From the NCBI RefSeq assembly GCF_016808095.1, contig NC_068973.1:37566077-37630076 (forward strand): a DNA stretch of 64,000 nt. The letters are read 5' to 3'. Under the pieces are notes generated by a model. That model was not told the origin of the DNA. It saw only the letters and a program-made list of their open reading frames with translations, and did no database searches. This DNA is from Vigna angularis (lineage: Eukaryota; Streptophyta; Magnoliopsida; Fabales; Fabaceae). The translations under genes and the position numbers were made by a program. Shown here one piece after another: positions 12,577 to 24,500 of this stretch; position 1 is the stretch's first letter, and each line of letters opens with the position of its first letter.

Positions 12577-12661
<85 letters not shown>
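12577..12661. repeat. (TA)n microsatellite, about 85 bp
   Basis: Uninterrupted AT dinucleotides, the longest simple repeat in the window. Such runs are prone to slippage, so the length in this assembly may not be exact. Confidence 0.95.
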
Positions 12662-12664
<3 letters not shown>

Positions 12665-13015
12665 AGTTTTGTATACTGATATTTTCTGTAATAGAATTTT
12701 TAGTCTTGATATTTAAAAGAATTATTCAATGTAATTCTCATTTTTATTTTCTTCTATATTCAATCCTTATTTTATTTAAAGACAATTAATACAGTCTTTT
12801 ATTAATAGTAAATATTACAATATTAATAGTAAAGATTATAATATTAAATTTTATGACTAGTAGTATAAAAGCAGTTAAAAACTTGTATTCATTTTTTTAT
12901 TATGACAAGAAAATACAATATTACGTTTTATTATATTTATTGAAAAATGTTATTCGATTTAAACAAATTATATTTATAAAAAAATGTAACAAAATAAATA
13001 ACTTTTACAATTTTA

Positions 13016-13017
<2 letters not shown>

Positions 13018-13049
<32 letters not shown>
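13018..13049. repeat. (TA)n microsatellite, about 32 bp
   Basis: Short perfect AT run about 300 bp upstream of the eIF3b start codon. Confidence 0.9.
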
Positions 13050-13054
<5 letters not shown>

Positions 13055-13354
13055 ATAATAAAAAATAAATTTAAAAAAATTGTTGTAAAATTTAAAATTA
13101 AAATATTAAATTTAGATACATTAATAATATATTTATATAAACACTTATATATTATTATTTTTTATAATTTTCATTCCAATTTAAAAAGTATAATGAGAAA
13201 TAAAGGCATCTAAACTATAAAATGTTCCAATTTAATCCAGAGGGGAAAAGGTGTATGCGCCGCACCTGTGTCAAACTGGAGAGAACCCTAGAAACCAAAC
13301 TCTCTGCTCTTCATACTCTGCCTCCCTAAGGCTGAGACCATTGTCGCTACAATC

Positions 13355-16300
13355 ATGGCGGATGTCATGGTAATGAAGGAGATCGAAGACACAGCACTGC
13401 GTCTGGACGTGGATCTCTCCACTCTTGATCTCGACTCCATTCGTCTTCCTCCCGGTGAAACTTGTGGAATTGTCAGGTGTTTATTTCGTGGTTTCCAATT
13501 TATTTTTGTTCTGGCCGCTGAACTGAAACCCTAGGTAGCGGTGTTCTTATGCTTTTATTTTTCTTGCATCGTTTAGTGATGACGAGGAAGTTTACCAGGA
13601 AGATAATCTCGAGTTCGAGTCGGGATTTGGTAACATCATTGTCGTCGACAACCTCCCTGTCGTTCCGAAGGAGAAGTTTGAAAAGCTTGAAGGAGTGGTT
13701 CGTAAAATTTATAGTCAGATTGGTGTTATCAAAGAGGATGGCCTCTGGATGCCGGTTGATCCTGAAACTGATAAAACCCTAGGGTACTGCTTCATTGAGT
13801 ACAATACTCCTCAGGTATATTCGCTCTTTCTTCAATGTACCTGAACAAATTGACATTTAAAAGATTTGTCGTATTAAGTTTTTTTTGTTGTTGGGAATGC
13901 CAGAGTTGATTGTGTTTTTGAAAGTTTTTCAATGGATATTGAATTGACTTTTTTAATTCGTATACTGGACCTTTTTTTAGGAAGCAGAGCTTGCTAAAGA
14001 GAAGACTCACGGATACAAATTGGATCGTGCACATATTTTTTGCGTGAGCATGTTTGATGATTTCGATAAGTTTATGAAGGTGCCCAACGAATGGGCTCCG
14101 CCGGAAACTAAGCCGTATGCTCCAGGGGTAATGCTTATATATACTTTTCTTCTATTTGCCTCTTATGATGTATATGCTATCATGCCTAGACTTTAATATA
14201 TCCATGCATAAATTACTGTTTGTGACAGTCATGGTCCTGACTTTTCAATTAACAATTGTGGCCTTTTGATACGGTGCTATTAGGATTATTGAGGCTTTTT
14301 GACCAGTTTCATGTAAAAAGTTATGTATATGTTATCCATGTTTGCCTCACTTTTAATTTGGTTCTGTGCATATATTTTTATTAGGTGGATTTGTGAATAC
14401 AGTTGCTGTACGTGTTGTATAGTTTACTGGTTGTGCATTATCTGTTTATATTTAGCTATTATCTTGTAGCATTCACACTCGAACTTCGTGGCTTATTGAT
14501 GTTTCTGGTGCTCTTTGTTTGTGGCCATCTCTTTTAGGAAAATCTTCAACACTGGCTCACTGATGCAAAGGCCAGGGACCAGTTTGTGATTCGTGCTGGT
14601 TCAGATACTGAGGTTTTGTGGAATGATGCAAGGCATTTGAAGCCTGATCCTGTTTATAAGCGTGCTGTGAGTAAACATTTTATTTCAGTATCGTGTATTA
14701 TAAAATATTTATTAGTGCCTATCTTTACATGATTGTGGATTGATGTAGTTTTGGACCGAAAGTTTTGTCCAATGGTCTCCTCTGGGGACATACTTGGCCA
14801 CTGTTCACAGACAGGGGGCAGCTGTATGGGGGGGTTCTTCAAGCTTTAACAGGCTTATGAGATATGCACATCCTCAGGTTTTCTTTGAGATTTTATTCTG
14901 TGTAATTGTTTGCTTTTTTATGTTGTCTTCCTTTTATTTTTACCAACGATTATTCATATTAATATTAAACACAGGTAAAACTTATTGATTTTTCACCTGG
15001 TGAAAAGTATCTGGTAACTTACAGTAGCCATGAACCAAGCAATCCTCGAGATGCCAATGTGAGTGCTTCCTTTTTTGTTTTTTGTTTTTTTAGTATTTCA
15101 GACACCCTTCCTAACTCTAACTTGTTTTGTAGAGGGTTGTGATTAATATATTTGATGTGAGAACTGGCAAAGTGATGAGGGACTTTAAAGGTAGTGCCGA
15201 TGATTTTGCTGTTGGAGGGGCTGGGGGTGTCACAGGAGTTTCATGGCCTGTTTTCAAGTACTATTTTATTCATGTTTTTTGTCTATCTCATGCAACTATA
15301 TAAGCATCTGCCTGGCCTCTAATACAGTAATTCATCGTTGTCACTGTCTTTACAGATGGAGTGGTGGAAGAGATGATAAATACTTTGCAAGGATGGGAAA
15401 AAATGTGCTCTCTGTGTATGAGACGGAGACATTTTCTCTTGTTGACAAGAAGTCCCTGAAGGTTGAAAATATAATGGATTTCTGCTGGTCTCCAACTGAT
15501 CCAATTATTGCTCTCTTTGTTCCTGAGATGGGGGGTGGTAACCAGCCTGCGAGGGTAAGCTTATGTTTTTCCTTTTATGCACATGACTTGAAATTGTTTT
15601 ACTTAGTTATCATACTTTAATGACCATATCATTTTGAGCCGTTTTATATTTATGTTCTTTTTTACATATTTATAGGTAAGTCTGATCCAAATCCCCAGCA
15701 AGGAAGAACTCAGGCAGAAAAACCTTTTCAGTGTCAGTGACTGCAAGATCTATTGGCAAAGCAATGGAGACTACCTTGCTGTTAATGTTGAACGCTATAC
15801 GAAAACAAAAAAAAGCACATACACAGGCTTTGAGCTTTTTCGTATAAAAGAGCGAGACATACCTATTGAAGTGTTGGAGCTTGAGAATAAGAATGATAAG
15901 ATCATTGCATTTGCTTGGGAGCCAAAAGGCCATAGGTTTGCGGTTATTCATGGTGATAACCCTAAACCTGATGTAAGTATTTACTCCATGCGTACTGGTC
16001 AGAATAGCCGAGTTTCAAAGCTCACTACTCTGAAAGGCAAGCAAGCAAATGCTCTGTTTTGGTCACCTGCTGGTCGCTACATTGTACTGGCTGGGCTGAA
16101 AGGATTCAATGGGCAGTTAGAATTTTACAATGTTGATGAACTTGAAACCATGGCTACTGCTGAACATTTTATGGCAACAGATATTGAATGGGATCCAACT
16201 GGAAGGTATATGGTTCATCTAAATGCTTAATGATATTGCTAATGGAGGCAGTTCATATATTAATCTTGTGTAAAATCTGATTAAAATTTTATTTACCTTA

Positions 16301-17099
16301 GGCACTAATTAAGTTTTCCATTTCTGGGTTTGCTGAAGAGTACTTTTCATTCGTTTGTTGATTGTCACTAGCTTTTGCTTTTTCTTTGCACTGCAGGTAT
16401 GTTGCAACTGCCGTGACATCAGTTCATGAAATGGAAAATGGTTTCAATATATGGTCTTTCAATGGCAAGCATCTATATCGGATTCTGAAGGATCACTTCT
16501 TTCAGGTACTGTATCATCTGCACTGTTATGCATTGTTGTTGGCAATTATACCCCTATTAAATAGGTTACATGGAAGAATGATGTTTGAATGTACAATGTT
16601 GAATCTATGTTTTGGAAGTATGATTGTGATAAAAGAATTTGGGTATCTTTGAAATTGTTACAATAATCTTATTGCTAATCTGCACGATGTATGACGCCGA
16701 TTACCCTGTGTGTATAAATCAATCGGCTCTTATTTGTTTTCTTTTATCTTATAGTTCTTGTGGAGACCAAGGCCACCTTCTTTCTTGAGCCCTGAGAAAG
16801 AGGAAGAGATTGCCAAGAACTTGAAGAAGTACAGCAAGAAATATGAGGCAGAAGATCAAGATGTTTCGCTGCTGCTGAGTGAACAAGAACGTGAGAAGAG
16901 AAGAATGTTGAAGGAAGATTGGGACAAGTGGGTCAATGAATGGAAGCGAATCCACGAAGAAGAGAGCTTACATCGACAGAAGCTCAGGGATGGGGAAGCC
17001 AGTGATGAAGAGGAAGAATACGAGGCAAAGGACATTGAAGTTGAGGAAGTCATTGACGTAAAAGAAGAGGTCCTTCATATTGAGTACGGTCAAGAGTGA
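13355..17099 (+). CDS. EIF3B: Eukaryotic translation initiation factor 3 subunit B (eIF3b)
   Basis: Eleven exons give 718 residues: 13355-13476, 13577-13814, 13981-14127, 14538-14666, 14749-14877, 14975-15058, 15133-15257, 15356-15554, 15676-16205, 16397-16505, 16755-17099. All introns are GT-AG. The protein opens with an acidic segment, then an RRM at about residues 58-145 (GNIIVVDNLPVVPKEKFEKL, GYCFIEYNTPQEAE). A WD40-like beta-propeller follows over about 170-590, with blade motifs such as FVQWSPLGTYLATVH, DFCWSPTDPIIALF and ALFWSPAGRYIVLAG. The C-terminus is charged and helical with an acidic stretch (ASDEEEEYEAKD). eIF3b is the scaffold of the eIF3 complex on the 40S ribosome, binding eIF3a, eIF3g and eIF3i. 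Length and architecture match plant eIF3b (about 710-720 residues). The start ATG is supported by MADVMVMKEIEDTA, typical of plant orthologues. The gene looks intact. Confidence 0.97.
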
Positions 17100-17996
17100 G
17101 TTTTATAGCTTGACTTGGACCAGAACATTTTATTCTCTTTGTCGAGGTTTAGTTGGGCATTTGTGAAAACCCATTTTTGTAGTCTTTCATTAGTTTTTTT
17201 AATGTAGAAAGAATTCCTTTTACTTCCAAATTTATGTGAAAGACAATTTTACTGCCTCCTTGTGGCGAAATTGTTCACTCATTCCTCGTTGTCTGCTCTA
17301 ACAAATGCATGAAGAAATATATGTTGATATATATGTTGATATATATATATATATATGTATATAAATGCATGAAAAAATATATTTTTATTTATTTTGTTAT
17401 TGTTGTTGATGTTGTTACTCTTGTAAGTAGGTTTGTGAGTATACATGTGATTGAACATTATTTAAAGTTTGTGCTTGATGTTTTTATGTGATTACACTTG
17501 AAGTGTGTTTTGGTGTAAATAGTTTGAGTATAATACCCAGCATTTAAGATAAGTTCGTCTATATGTTTGTTAATTTATTGTTAATGAGTTTTAACTACCT
17601 ATTCTGAATAATTGTTTGATTAGAATTTTTTTAGGAAGTGTGTGAATTGAGTTTCTAATTTGAATGCGTTATTGTTAGAGTTTCTAATGTGATCTGAATA
17701 CATTTAGTTTTTCTAAATGAAGAATTTCTCTTCATATATTATTGATTGTTGAAAGGATTGTAATCATCTTCTGCTAGATTAGGCACTTTCTCTGGGTTTT
17801 TAATACTAGAAATTACATTGTTTGATATGATGCTCGACTCCTTTAATATTTTAAAATGTTTGAGTAATAATACAACAGTTGAAGTTTTAATAAAATAAAA
17901 TATTAAAATTAAGATTTAGAACGTTATAAGGGAAAGTTCTTTTACAAGAAAAAGTTGAAAGCATACCCGGTTTCAAATATTAATCAAAATAATCAT

Positions 17997-18740
17997 GATC
18001 CGAGTGTTCTATGAAAGTGGATGGTGTCCAACATTAAAACTAGTACCCTACTTGAGAATACGCTTCACAACAGCTTATCAATGCTTATTCCGAAGATTGT
18101 TCATGTACTCGCCTACTCATGAATACTGGTGTAGTTCATTATTTACGATGAGAGCTTTCAATTTCCAGATGTTGGGAAACCTCATCAAACTTGAACTTCT
18201 TTTAGATTTCTAATTTAGGAAGGACACTTGATAGGATTTTATGTTCCTGCTTAGAATCACCTTTGTTCATAAGGTGAACAAATTTAGAATAACTTAACTC
18301 CTACTTCACTTCATGACCTACAAACACTCATTTGTATGCCCAAAATGCCTTCAGAGTTGAGTGATCAGGTGACTTGTAAAATCAAACCCCAACACTCAAC
18401 AGGGGTTTTGAGATTAATAGTCGTCGACGAAGATTGATTCAGCAAGAAGCATGATGTGTTGATAGCATCAACCCATAATGAAACAATGTGCTTCTTACTC
18501 TTCCAATAAGGTCCAATTCGTCCTTTTCATTACTGTATTCTACTACGAAGTTTGACAAACCGTGTCTTCATGTTTACAAAATTTGTTAGTATTGTTCATT
18601 CTTAAACACTTAACTCTCTTATCGATATGGTTTAGCATGGGCATCGTCCAATCCTTGAAGTGATCAAAAGCCTCAATTCTTTGTTTCATTACGAAAACGT
18701 GACGAACATTGTACCTTAGCACTTCATCATACACATTTAG
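17997..18740 (-). pseudogene. Copia integrase relic
   Basis: On the minus strand the stretch 18590-18700 reads AFDHFKDWTMPMLNHIDKRV followed by KCLRMNNTNKFC, which lines up with the copia integrase core around its second catalytic aspartate (usual form ...KxLRSDNGxEFC). The key aspartate is changed to N. Further along, 18425-18480 gives AINTSCFLLNQSSST, resembling the integrase segment usually written TACYLINRSPS. Stops and frame changes lie between, so this is an old dead copy unrelated in sequence to the copies at 1-6861. The left limit is uncertain. Confidence 0.6.
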
Positions 18741-21223
18741 AATTTCTCTTTATCGAAGAAGTCATATAATAAAGAAATTTACAGTTTATTATAATTTTCC
18801 AACAGTATGTTTCTTCGGCTTCATATGTCTTATTCCTTTTATGTAACAATTGATTTTTGATTGTATATAAATGAAATCTATTTACAAATGATTTTCAAAT
18901 AAATGCTCTCAAATAAAATTAATTATAAATTTATTATAACAAATAATCAGTTATAAAATTATCAATTAGTAAAATAGTTTAATTTTTCAACAGTTTTTTA
19001 ACTTTGTTATTCTGATTCGCAGAATGTGACCTTACTCGCTCGCATGTGAATGCTACATGTGCTGGTTAAAGACAACCACATGTTTTTTAATAATGAAATA
19101 TTATATTTAAATAATAACATTAATAATAATGGTAATGATACTAAGTATAAATAAAAAGTTTAGAGTAAAAATATTAATATATTTAATCATATAGTAATTA
19201 TATGAGAAAATAAAATTTTCAATTCTCCAAAAGATGGTGTAAGTCATGGACTTGCCTATTGAGAAGTATGATTCGTCACCCTTTATGTTAGTGAAATTAA
19301 ACTAATTTATTTTTTTGTTTATGGCCAACTTCTGGTTTGTAAACTTCATACAATCTTCTGTAGGCCAGCAAATTGCAGGAGTCTACTCGAAAGCATCAAG
19401 AGTTCAAATATAGGAATGAAGCTACTGTAGCATGGGACAGAACAGTGCCTATTGGATAACCATTCAATCACCAACAACTAAGTGATAATTCTTATTTAGA
19501 AAATCTCACTTATAACTATAGTTTCTACTAAATTTTAACTATAAGTGGTTGGAGCCAAAAGTCCTACAAAAAAATTCAATAACTTTTCTAAAATATTAAT
19601 CCTGTACAAAGTCAATAAGAATTTTGCATTAATTATGATCTCCTAAGAAAATATAAAAAATATTTTCATCTTATTTATCATATTACAAATTCTTATTTAA
19701 CAAGTTCTATTTATTCTATGGTCTCGCATTACCTATTTCCTTTTTTTTTTCAAATCAAAATTATAATTTTCTTACCACCATTATTCTCCAAAGCTCATCA
19801 TGTATACTTTAGTGGGGGCTAACACCTTAGTTGACTCCATTGTCTCACCCACCTTTTTCTTTTTCCATTATTTATTCTTTTTTTTCAATTCTCTTGCAAC
19901 CAACCATTGATATTAGGCCACTTATTAGCTAGTTTTGGCAACACACATGTGGTGGAGTACTGTATTTACACTCCATCTATGCCACAACTATATATATACT
20001 TATATATATGTATATATATATTGAGAGAGAGAGATGAATTAATTTAGTTAAATAAATAAGTTCACGGAATCTCTTGCAATGTTGTGAGCCAGAAAATCCA
20101 ATGGCACGAGTTGAAGTTGAATCACAAGATGAACTCACTTTTTTTTTGTGTTTACTTTTATGACATGTTGCAGTGTAAAATTCATATATTTTAACCTAAA
20201 CTAATGTGTTATAATAATCTTATTACCACAAAGAAGCATGGATTTGAGTTGTAGAAAACATGAAGTCAACTATATATATATATATATATACATGTGATTG
20301 TTTATGCTTTGTGTGATGCACGACGAATGGTTTAGAAAACGTTATCCCGACCTAGCTGTTTGTAGATTAATAAAACAAACATATAGAGTTGTAGATTTTA
20401 ACGTTGGCACAGGGGCCGAGTTTGGAAAGGTAATGGTATGGGTGGGAAGAAGACGAGGGTGAAGTCAAGCCACGAGAAAATTTCCAAATTCAACCAAACT
20501 ACCTTTTTTTGCACTATCACCAGTGACCACTCTTTAAGGTGGTCCTGTTTCCTTCCTCTTCTTCCAGACTACCCTTTGCTACGTGACAAAGACGCATCAT
20601 GTGTGCAAAGAGGATTTCATGCACAACGATCAGAATTATTCATATACTCAACCATTTTCCTACATTACAAACTTAGCTTCCCATGCTCAGAATTTTCAAA
20701 TTAATTTATAATATATAACTCACAATTATATACAACTATCTATTAATGTTTACTTTTGCACGTTATCATTTTCTCGCGCGGTATTAGGTGGATGGTTTTT
20801 TAGAGTGGAAAACATGTATATTGAAGTGCGATCAGCATCGTTAAATTTATTTTTGAATGATTATAATTACGTATTGAAATATTATGTGTGAATAGTATTT
20901 CTCTCAAGTTATAACTCACATCATGGATTCTTTGAAAAATCACAAAATGTTGTGTGCTGTCAATTCAGTAATTAATGTCTGAAAGCACTGCAACAAATTC
21001 AACCACCAATAATGTTTACAAGCTCAAAAGGGATGAGTTATGATTGCTGACAAAAATAAACAAAGGCAGATAGAAAATTAATAAATATGATAAATGATGA
21101 CTTCAATATAGAAATTAATAATTGATAGTTATTTTTATTTTTAATTGAAAGTAAAAATCTAGAGAAGAAAAGGGAAAAAGTTACATCAGGCAAGAAAAAA
21201 TGTGTTAATCTGACTTAACGTGT

Positions 21224-21224
<1 letters not shown>

Positions 21225-21289
<65 letters not shown>
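21225..21289. repeat. (ATA)n microsatellite, about 21 units
   Basis: Perfect trinucleotide run flanked on both sides by the word 'tgtta', in the middle of a long AT-rich spacer. Confidence 0.95.
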
Positions 21290-21290
<1 letters not shown>

Positions 21291-24200
21291 TGTTATTTAG
21301 AAGAAAAAACAAGAGCAATTTTTCTGAGACGATTTATATGAATGGCGAAAAGAGTAAAAGAGAAAACGTCTTCAAATTGTAATACATTGTTTATTTAATT
21401 TGTAGAACTATTAAAATTTCACATATTTGTCTAAGACAGCAAATCATAAGCAAATTTAGTTCTTGCATTATTCTCAATAAATTATTAACATTAAATATGT
21501 TGATGTTGTTAATTATCAAGATATAATATGGTATAGTAATAAAGTTATGTGTTAAAATAAAAACTTAATAATAAAATTGTTTTTAATGTTATTATAGGAT
21601 AAACTAATAATAATAAGATAATGATAGCATGATATTGATAATAAATAATACTTAATTTGCGAAATTATAAAATAACATTGGTTTAAATTTTAAACTTATT
21701 ACAAATTTGAAATAATGCACGAAAAGTGTTAGTTATCCATCAAGTTTTAGATACGGGATGAATTAAATTATATTACCATCACAAATTAAGTCATTATTTA
21801 TATGAAGAGCTGTTACTAAACAACATACTATAGGATAATTTTAAAACTATGACAGAAATTTGAAATATAATAAATAAGACGACTAGTAATTATATTATAT
21901 AAATTATTGTATGTGTATCATATCTCTTGATAATAACGTAATATACATTTAGTAGTTCTTTTAGGGTAATTTTTGGGTATGTATCATAGCAAAATATATC
22001 ATACAATTAAATGCGTAGATCCACAAATTAAGAGTTGTTTAAATAGAATCAATAATTTCATTTTTTATTGAGATGTTAAGATTAGTTTCTTTCCATGCAC
22101 GGATCATATACTGATCTCATATGAGGATTTGGCTTCGTCTAAATATTTAGAAAAATTAACAATAATAAATCGATAATTAAATGATTCATATTTTAATAAA
22201 TATACTTTTGATACATTGCATAAATTTTAATAAATATAAATTGTAACGCAAAATAATTCGTTAAACATAATCAAATTGATAAAAAAAGATATAACAATTA
22301 ATTTTAAGAAGAAATTATCCAATTGAATCATGAAATAGTAGGTATGTGTTTTATCAATGTAACTTCATCATTTTCTGAATACAATTGTCTTTAAAGAAAG
22401 CACGGTTTCATAAAAATAAATGTGATATTAAATTGTTTTCTATCCATTTTAAAACATTCTTAGAACTAGTTTTCCTAAATATAACAATTAGATTACAGAA
22501 TTCTAAAAACATATCAAATATGTAAAAAAAATCTAGATTGTGTACTAAAAGTTTTCAATTATTTTTATGAAGTTTCAATTTTTATATACGATAATGTTTA
22601 ATATTAAACACATTTACTTCCAAACAAGTCCTTTAAAAACCTGATGTGTATGTTAAAGAATCATTAGATGCAATTTTAAAATAACATATACACTTCAAGT
22701 AGCAAAACAAAAATAAAATCAAGAATCTTTCGAACTTTTATCTATAAAAAAACAAAGTCTTAATCTTACCCTACAAAACTCAATAATAGAAAAGAAAATA
22801 TTGAGGTGATATCTTATTTTAAAGTTACCTAAAAAAAATAAATAAATCACTTTCAAATCAGAAAGAAAAGAGGAGATATATTAGAAAGAAGAAAAGAAAA
22901 ATATACACTAATAATGTAAAACAGTTGTAAACTATTGTGAAATTATAAATTATCAATTACCATACTTTTATACTTCTATAATAATTATTTTAAGAGTCAT
23001 ATATTTTCTATGGACAGAAACTTAAAACTATAATATATAACTGTTATGTTAGCTCTAAAAGAATAAGATTATAAAAGTATAACAGTAAATTATTTAAAGT
23101 TTAAAGTCTACTAACAAACTTATTGTGTCTGTCCATTACTTATTTTGTTAATATTTTTTCGAGAATTATCAATAGTTTATACAGTGATATAGATTTGTTG
23201 ATTTATTTTAAATTATATTCACTTTTAGATTTCATGGATTGGAAATGTAACTTTTTTAGAATAATGTGATAAACTTTTTCATTTATATGACAAATAGTAT
23301 AAAATAAAATAGTTGTAAAGAAATAAAGTTTTATATTTCTTTAAAAAATAAAAAAGAAAAAATACTATCAAATGTAAAAAATTTATATATATTAAAGTAT
23401 ATTTTTAATTTTTTTAAGTCTGCATTTTATAAAAATAAAGATGTAAATGTAATTGGGGCAATAATAGTTTGGAGGATGAGGACATTGAATTTGAAAAGAA
23501 GGTTTCGCCGGCGTGTCGCTGAGACAGGTACACAACACAACACGGACCACACAGCACTCTCCTGTGTTGTTATGAGCAAAGACCATGAACCCCACCCAAC
23601 GACACGGTCCTTAGTTGAAGAGTTTAACCACAACCCAGGTGAGCTTTGTCTCTTTCCTCTTCCTCACATCTATCTTTAACTCACATTTCCTAAACCTCGC
23701 GCTCACTTTAAGAAACGGGAATCCTCCAAACTTTTTCAAAACAAAAGCCTGTTCTCTCTTCTCTCTCTCTTTCTTTTCATTTCAATTTGGGTTGAGTTAA
23801 GTTGAGACGTGAGAAGGGTGTGTGAGTGTGATTCCAGTTACTGCTTTGACCCGCTTTTTCTTCCATATCTCTCTCTCTCATCCCACTATTTCCTTCAGAC
23901 ATCACATGCATTTGCAATTTACAAAAGCAGGGTTTTTTCCTTTTTTAAAAAAGCACTATAACAAGTAGCAACTATAATGGTATGGGGGTCACTCTTTCCT
24001 GCGCCTACTCACGCAGATAAAGAAGATTCATAATTCTGACTGTGACTCCTCGTCAGAGATTACAGAGCACCACATTCAAAAAAATTCCCTTTTCTTATTG
24101 TCCCATCTCTGCTCTGCACACACACTCCAAAACAAAAACGAACACATCTTCAAAATCCATTCTCTGTCCCCAACTCCACAACAACAGCAACCCCTTTACT

Positions 24201-24394
24201 CAAGATTCCGTTTTTTTTTTATCTCAAAGCCCTTTTTAACTTGTACAAAATTTCAATTTTGGAACTGTTTCTTCCCTTCACGTGATCTGGGTTTGCTCCA
24301 TATAAAGTTCAACTCTTCCCAGACCCGACTCTTTTTTCCCCTTTTATTAATTCGCCCATTCGTTGTTTCTATTGAATTATCGGAAACCCGTGTC

Positions 24395-24448
24395 ATGAAT
24401 TTTGATGCCTTGCGGGTTTTCAATCTTCAATTGCTGAATGATGGATAG
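24395..24448 (+). other. Short upstream open reading frame in the BRCT gene leader
   Basis: An ATG at 24395 opens a 17-codon frame ending TAG at 24446-24448, 52 bp before the main start at 24501. A second very short frame begins at 24438 and ends at 24452. If transcription starts upstream of them, as the pyrimidine-rich leader suggests, they could lower translation of the main frame. Transcript start and conservation are unknown. Confidence 0.35.
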
Positions 24449-24500
24449 ATAGTTTCTTTTGTTTTTGAAATTTGTGTGTAATAAAAATCTTGTGGCTGTT

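Larger units (their letters stand above)
10726..13354. other. Intergenic region between the dehydrogenase gene and eIF3b
   Basis: AT-rich spacer holding the 3' untranslated region of the dehydrogenase gene and the promoter of eIF3b. Both contain only short frames that look random. An AACCCTAG element at about 13285, just before the eIF3b start, resembles the telo-box found upstream of many plant translation genes. Two TA microsatellites are listed separately. Confidence 0.7.
17100..24500. other. AT-rich intergenic region between eIF3b and the BRCT gene
   Basis: Holds the eIF3b 3' untranslated region, a decayed copia integrase fragment (17997-18740), an ATA microsatellite and, from about 23460, less AT-rich sequence with pyrimidine-rich blocks that probably form the promoter and 5' leader of the next gene. 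Between 19000 and 23400 I see only short frames without recognisable protein similarity. Confidence 0.7.

Noticed and set aside
14128..14537. Possible C/D-box snoRNA in eIF3b intron 3 (ATGATGT and CTGA words)
   Set aside because: The words are weak matches, there is no terminal stem, and I can name no rRNA target.
20438..20704. 88-codon frame starting MGGKKTRVKS
   Set aside because: No family similarity, no neighbouring exon signals and AT-rich ends; most likely chance.
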